NCBI GenBank assembly: GCA_031399165.1
Contig: JANNOO010000038.1
Location: 1 to 64,000, forward strand
DNA from: JAKFWI01 sp031399165
Lineage (GTDB): Bacteria > Pseudomonadota > Alphaproteobacteria > Caulobacterales > Aquidulcibacteraceae
DNA: 64,000 nucleotides
Direction: 5' to 3'
Shown here: one piece after another, positions 61,015-64,000 of the stretch
Numbering within the stretch: the first letter of the stretch is position 1
How the letters are laid out: each line of letters begins with the position of its first letter
The notes under the pieces: model-generated
Database searches by the model: none
Told to the model about the DNA's origin: nothing
Seen by the model: the letters and a program-made list of their open reading frames with translations, nothing else
Made by a program: the position numbers and the translations under genes

Positions 61015-62935
61015 ATTTCACGATGGAAACGTGCGCGATTATCCGGACGGCGCCTCACCGTTCGATGTCGCCGAGAGCATTTCCAAATCGCTGTCGAAGA
61101 AGGCGCTCGCCGCCAGGGTCGGCGGCAAGCTCTACGATCTGAAACGGCCGATCATGGGCGATGCGTCGATCGCGATCCTCACGCGCGACGACGCCGAAGC
61201 GCTGGAGATCATCCGCCACGATACGGCGCACATTCTGGCCCAGGCGGTGCAGGAGCTTTTCCCCGGCACGCAGGTTACGATCGGCCCGGTGATCGAGGAC
61301 GGGTTCTTCTACGATTTCGCGCGTGATGAACCCTTCTCGCTCGACGATCTGCCGAAGATCGAAACCAAGATGAAGGAGATCGTCGATCGCGATCTGCCGA
61401 TCACGCGCGAAGTATGGAGGCGCGACGATGCGGCGGCCTACTTCAAGGGCATTGGCGAACTCTACAAAGCCGAGATCATCTCCGATCTGCCGGTCGATGA
61501 AGAGATTACGGTTTACAAGCACGGCGATGAGTGGATGGACCTCTGTGTCGGCCCGCACCTGCCGAGCACGGGCAAACTCGGCAAGGCGTTCAAGCTGACA
61601 AAGCTGGCCGGCGCGTACTGGCGCGGCGATCACCGCAATCCAATGCTTCAGCGCATCTACGGCACGGCCTGGCGCACGCCGGAAGAACTCGATGCGCACC
61701 TGAAACGCATCGAGGAGGCCGAAAAGCGCGATCACCGCAAGGTCGGCGCGGCGATGGACCTGTTTCACATCCAGGAAGAAGCCAAGGGGATGATCTTCTG
61801 GCATCCCAAGGGCTGGACGCTTTACCGCACGCTGATGAACTACATGCGCCGGCGCATCGAGGCGAACGGCTACGTCGAAGTGAAGACGCCGCAGGTGGCT
61901 GATAAATCATTGTGGGAGCGCTCCGGCCATTGGGAGAAATTCCACGACAGCATGTTCATTTCCGAAACGGCGGAAGGCGAAGTGCTGTGCGTGAAGCCCA
62001 TGAACTGCCCGCTTCACGTCCAGATTTTCAATCACGGCCAGCGTTCTTATCGCGACCTGCCGATCCGGATGGCGGAGTTCGAGGGGCTGCACCGTTGCGA
62101 AAGCTCGGGCTCAACGCACGGCCTGCTCCGCGTGCGCCAGATGGCGCAGGACGACGCGCACATTTTCTGCACGGATGAGCAGATCGTTGAGGAGAGCCGC
62201 GCGTTCGTGGAGCTGCTGAACGCCGTCTACGCGGACATGGGCGTGGAGCTTCACAGCGTGAAGCTGGCGCTGCGGCCCGACAAACGCTTCGGCACGGACG
62301 AGCAATGGACGATCGCCGAGGACAAGCTGGAGCAGGCGGCGAATGCCGCCGGCGTGCAGGTCGAGCGGATCGAGAACGAGGGCGCGTTCTACGGGCCGAA
62401 GCTTGAATTCCATCTGCGCGACGCCATCGGGCGCACGTGGCAGTGCGGTACGCTGCAGCTCGACTACGTTTTGCCTGAGCGGCTCGACGCGACCTACATC
62501 GCCGAAGACGGCCAGAAGCATCGCCCGGTAATGCTGCACCGGGCGATTTTCGGCTCGATCGAACGTTTTCTCGGCGTGCTGATCGAAAACTACGCTGGCG
62601 CCTTCCCGCTCTGGCTGGCGCCGGTGCAGGCTGTGGTCGCGACGATTACATCCGACGCCGATCCCTATGCGCAGGAAGTGCTGGCAGCCCTGAAGGCGGC
62701 CGGACTGCGTGTCGAAGTCGACGTGCGCAACGAAAAGATCAACTACAAGATCAGGGAACATTCGCTGGCCAAGGTTCCGGTGATCGTGGTGGTGGGACGC
62801 AAGGAAGCTGAAACGCGGCAAGTTGCGCTGCGCCGCCTGGGCGGCGATGCGCAGACCATCGTCTTGTTGGACGAGGCTGTGGCTTCGCTTACGCGCGAAG
62901 CCCTGGCGCCCGATCTGGCGCACACCAGGGCTTGA
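61004..62935 (+). CDS. thrS: Threonyl-tRNA synthetase
   Basis: 643 aa, complete. N-terminal TGS domain, editing domain with HDTAHILAQAVQELFP and the zinc-site region, catalytic class II core with MNCPLHVQIF and GSTHGLLRVRQMAQDDAHIF, and a C-terminal anticodon-binding domain (VPVIVVVGRKEAE). ATG 61004 was chosen since family proteins begin with this strand (MQLKFHDG); it lies inside the end of yidD. Confidence 0.96.
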   Translation: MQLKFHDGNVRDYPDGASPFDVAESISKSLSKKALAARVGGKLYDLKRPIMGDASIAILTRDDAEALEIIRHDTAHILAQAVQELFPGTQVTIGPVIEDGFFYDFARDEPFSLDDLPKIETKMKEIVDRDLPITREVWRRDDAAAYFKGIGELYKAEIISDLPVDEEITVYKHGDEWMDLCVGPHLPSTGKLGKAFKLTKLAGAYWRGDHRNPMLQRIYGTAWRTPEELDAHLKRIEEAEKRDHRKVGAAMDLFHIQEEAKGMIFWHPKGWTLYRTLMNYMRRRIEANGYVEVKTPQVADKSLWERSGHWEKFHDSMFISETAEGEVLCVKPMNCPLHVQIFNHGQRSYRDLPIRMAEFEGLHRCESSGSTHGLLRVRQMAQDDAHIFCTDEQIVEESRAFVELLNAVYADMGVELHSVKLALRPDKRFGTDEQWTIAEDKLEQAANAAGVQVERIENEGAFYGPKLEFHLRDAIGRTWQCGTLQLDYVLPERLDATYIAEDGQKHRPVMLHRAIFGSIERFLGVLIENYAGAFPLWLAPVQAVVATITSDADPYAQEVLAALKAAGLRVEVDVRNEKINYKIREHSLAKVPVIVVVGRKEAETRQVALRRLGGDAQTIVLLDEAVASLTREALAPDLAHTRA

Positions 62936-62938
62936 GGC

Positions 62939-64000
62939 ATGACACAGACGCCGCTGGCCGAAGATCATTTCTCGCGCGCGGGCGGCGCCGTGTCGGTCGC
63001 ATTCTCGACGCTGCCGTTTGCGGCGATCACGGGCGGAATGGGTCTGGCGCCGGTGGCGTTGCTGGCGGGTGTTGTAGCCGCGCCCTGGCATCGTACGCCG
63101 CGGGCGGCGCGGGCGGGCGGCTTTCCGCTGGTGTTGTTTGTGCTGTTCCTAATCTGGTGCGCGGCGTCGATGCTTTGGTCGTCGCGGCCAGATCCGGCGG
63201 GTCTATGGGCTCTAGTGATCGGGGCGCTGGCGCTGCTGCTCGTGCTGGGCGCGAGCTTCAACCGCGCGGCTGATGTCGACATGGCGCAACGCGCGGCGCT
63301 GGCCGGCTTGGCCGTGTCGATGGCGTTCATCGCGATCGAGATCAGTTTCAACTACCCGATCGGCCGCGCAGCCGCGCCGGTTTCGCCAGGCGGGTCTGGT
63401 CTTGCCCGCGAGATCGAGACCGGGGCGCTGCTGACCAATGCCGGGCAGGCGCTGGCGCTGGCGTCGGTCCTGCTATGGCCGGTCGCGGCGATGTTGCAGC
63501 GGCACTCATGGCCGGGCTGGATCGGCATGGCCTTACTGGCGGCGGGTGTGGTCTGGTTGGCTCGCGCCCTGCCCAGTCTCGTAATTTTGATCGCCCTGGC
63601 CGGGGCCTTGATCCCTGCGCTAATGGCTCTGCGATGGCCGCGCGCAACGGTGGCCCTGACCGCCTTCGTCATCGCTCTGGCTGTTCTGGCCACGCCCGGC
63701 ATGGCGCCGATTTTGGCGGCGACCGGGGGCCACATCTGGCGTTCGGTCACGGAAACTGACCCGCCGTTCCTGTGGCTGGCGCGGATCGATACCTGGTCCT
63801 ACGCCACCGGCCTGATCCGCCAGCAGCCGATCTGGGGCTGGGGACTGGGGGCCTCCGGCGGCTTTACCGAAACGCATTCGATCGCTGGCTTTTCAACGCC
63901 TTATATTCCTGGCCGGCCGCAAAGCATCCCGATGCAATTGTGGTTGGAGACCGGCGCAGTGGGCGCGATCCTGGCGGCCGGAGCGCTGGCGACTTTGGGC
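62939..64000 (+). CDS. O-antigen ligase/polymerase-family membrane protein (partial)
   Basis: The frame opens at ATG 62939, 3 bp after thrS, and runs 354 codons off the window edge without a stop. About nine hydrophobic segments are followed by a periplasmic loop (IDTWSYATGLIRQQPIWGWG, FTETHSIAGF) and then MQLWLETGAVGAIL, the pattern of the Wzy_C/O-antigen ligase family. Such proteins join or polymerise surface glycans in the periplasm. The 3' end and exact subgroup cannot be seen. Confidence 0.8.
   Translation, partial: MTQTPLAEDHFSRAGGAVSVAFSTLPFAAITGGMGLAPVALLAGVVAAPWHRTPRAARAGGFPLVLFVLFLIWCAASMLWSSRPDPAGLWALVIGALALLLVLGASFNRAADVDMAQRAALAGLAVSMAFIAIEISFNYPIGRAAAPVSPGGSGLAREIETGALLTNAGQALALASVLLWPVAAMLQRHSWPGWIGMALLAAGVVWLARALPSLVILIALAGALIPALMALRWPRATVALTAFVIALAVLATPGMAPILAATGGHIWRSVTETDPPFLWLARIDTWSYATGLIRQQPIWGWGLGASGGFTETHSIAGFSTPYIPGRPQSIPMQLWLETGAVGAILAAGALATLG

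Overview
The window looks like chromosomal DNA of a GC-rich alphaproteobacterium, most likely Caulobacterales (Hyphomonadaceae- or Caulobacteraceae-like). The reasons are the rRNA operon order 16S-tRNA-Ile-tRNA-Ala-23S-5S-tRNA-fMet, a probable serC leader RNA of the alphaproteobacterial type in front of a serC-serA operon, an RpoH-type sigma factor, and the general gene repertoire. The assignment below class level is inference.

Layout. 1-4124: 3' end of 16S rRNA, tRNA-Ile(GAT), tRNA-Ala(TGC), 23S, 5S and tRNA-fMet, closed by a terminator. 4047-4503: the tRNA-fMet 3' end plus terminator is repeated about 380 bp further on, around one small AT-richer ORF, which looks like the scar of an integrated element. 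4504-9217: YkgJ-type cysteine-cluster protein, O-acetylhomoserine sulfhydrylase, an MHS-type transporter, a YdcZ-like transporter and small proteins. 9326-12722: a signalling cluster (two lone receivers, a CHASE3-like hybrid kinase, a LuxR-type regulator). 14193-17765: a four-gene Mce/Mla-type lipid ABC importer. 17827-25803: thiD, phzF-like, serC-GNAT-serA, a PagL-like lipid A deacylase, purA and a Yip1-like membrane protein. 25883-27361: rpoH divergent from a ClpX-type zinc-finger/HTH protein, with a 46-bp palindrome over the rpoH promoter. 27369-35842: RNA modification and housekeeping genes (RluA-type synthase, exonuclease, TlyA, RlmD/TrmA-type methyltransferase, YcgN). 35684-37240: a recombination scar in which an AT-richer beta-propeller gene is bracketed by duplicated tails of its two neighbours. 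37282-41829: aroC, pdxH and an acyl-CoA ligase. 41826-43785: poorly characterised genes including the tail of a HlyD-type secretion adaptor. 44077-49640: MBL hydrolase, sulfur-transferase-like phosphatase-fold protein, an OppBCA importer without ATPase genes, and a decayed gene. 49718-56338: sppA, then a coupled CotH-VTC-DUF4956 set followed by a PafA/PhoK-like phosphatase. 56516-58422: tRNA-Pro, tRNA-Gln, and an arsR-arsC-aquaporin arsenic operon. 58432-64000: small secreted proteins, an Fe-S scaffold homologue, DUF4345, yidD, thrS and a truncated O-antigen-ligase-like gene.

The least understood unit is CotH-VTC-DUF4956: a secreted CotH-fold kinase, a VTC-type polyphosphate polymerase fold and a polytopic membrane protein in overlapping or nearly abutting genes, with a phosphatase next door. 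It resembles in logic the yeast VTC complex, which makes polyphosphate and passes it through a membrane. The rpoH/zinc-finger divergon and the two recombination scars (tRNA-fMet; methyltransferase/propeller) are the other points worth following. All functional statements come from reading motifs by eye; no database search was possible.
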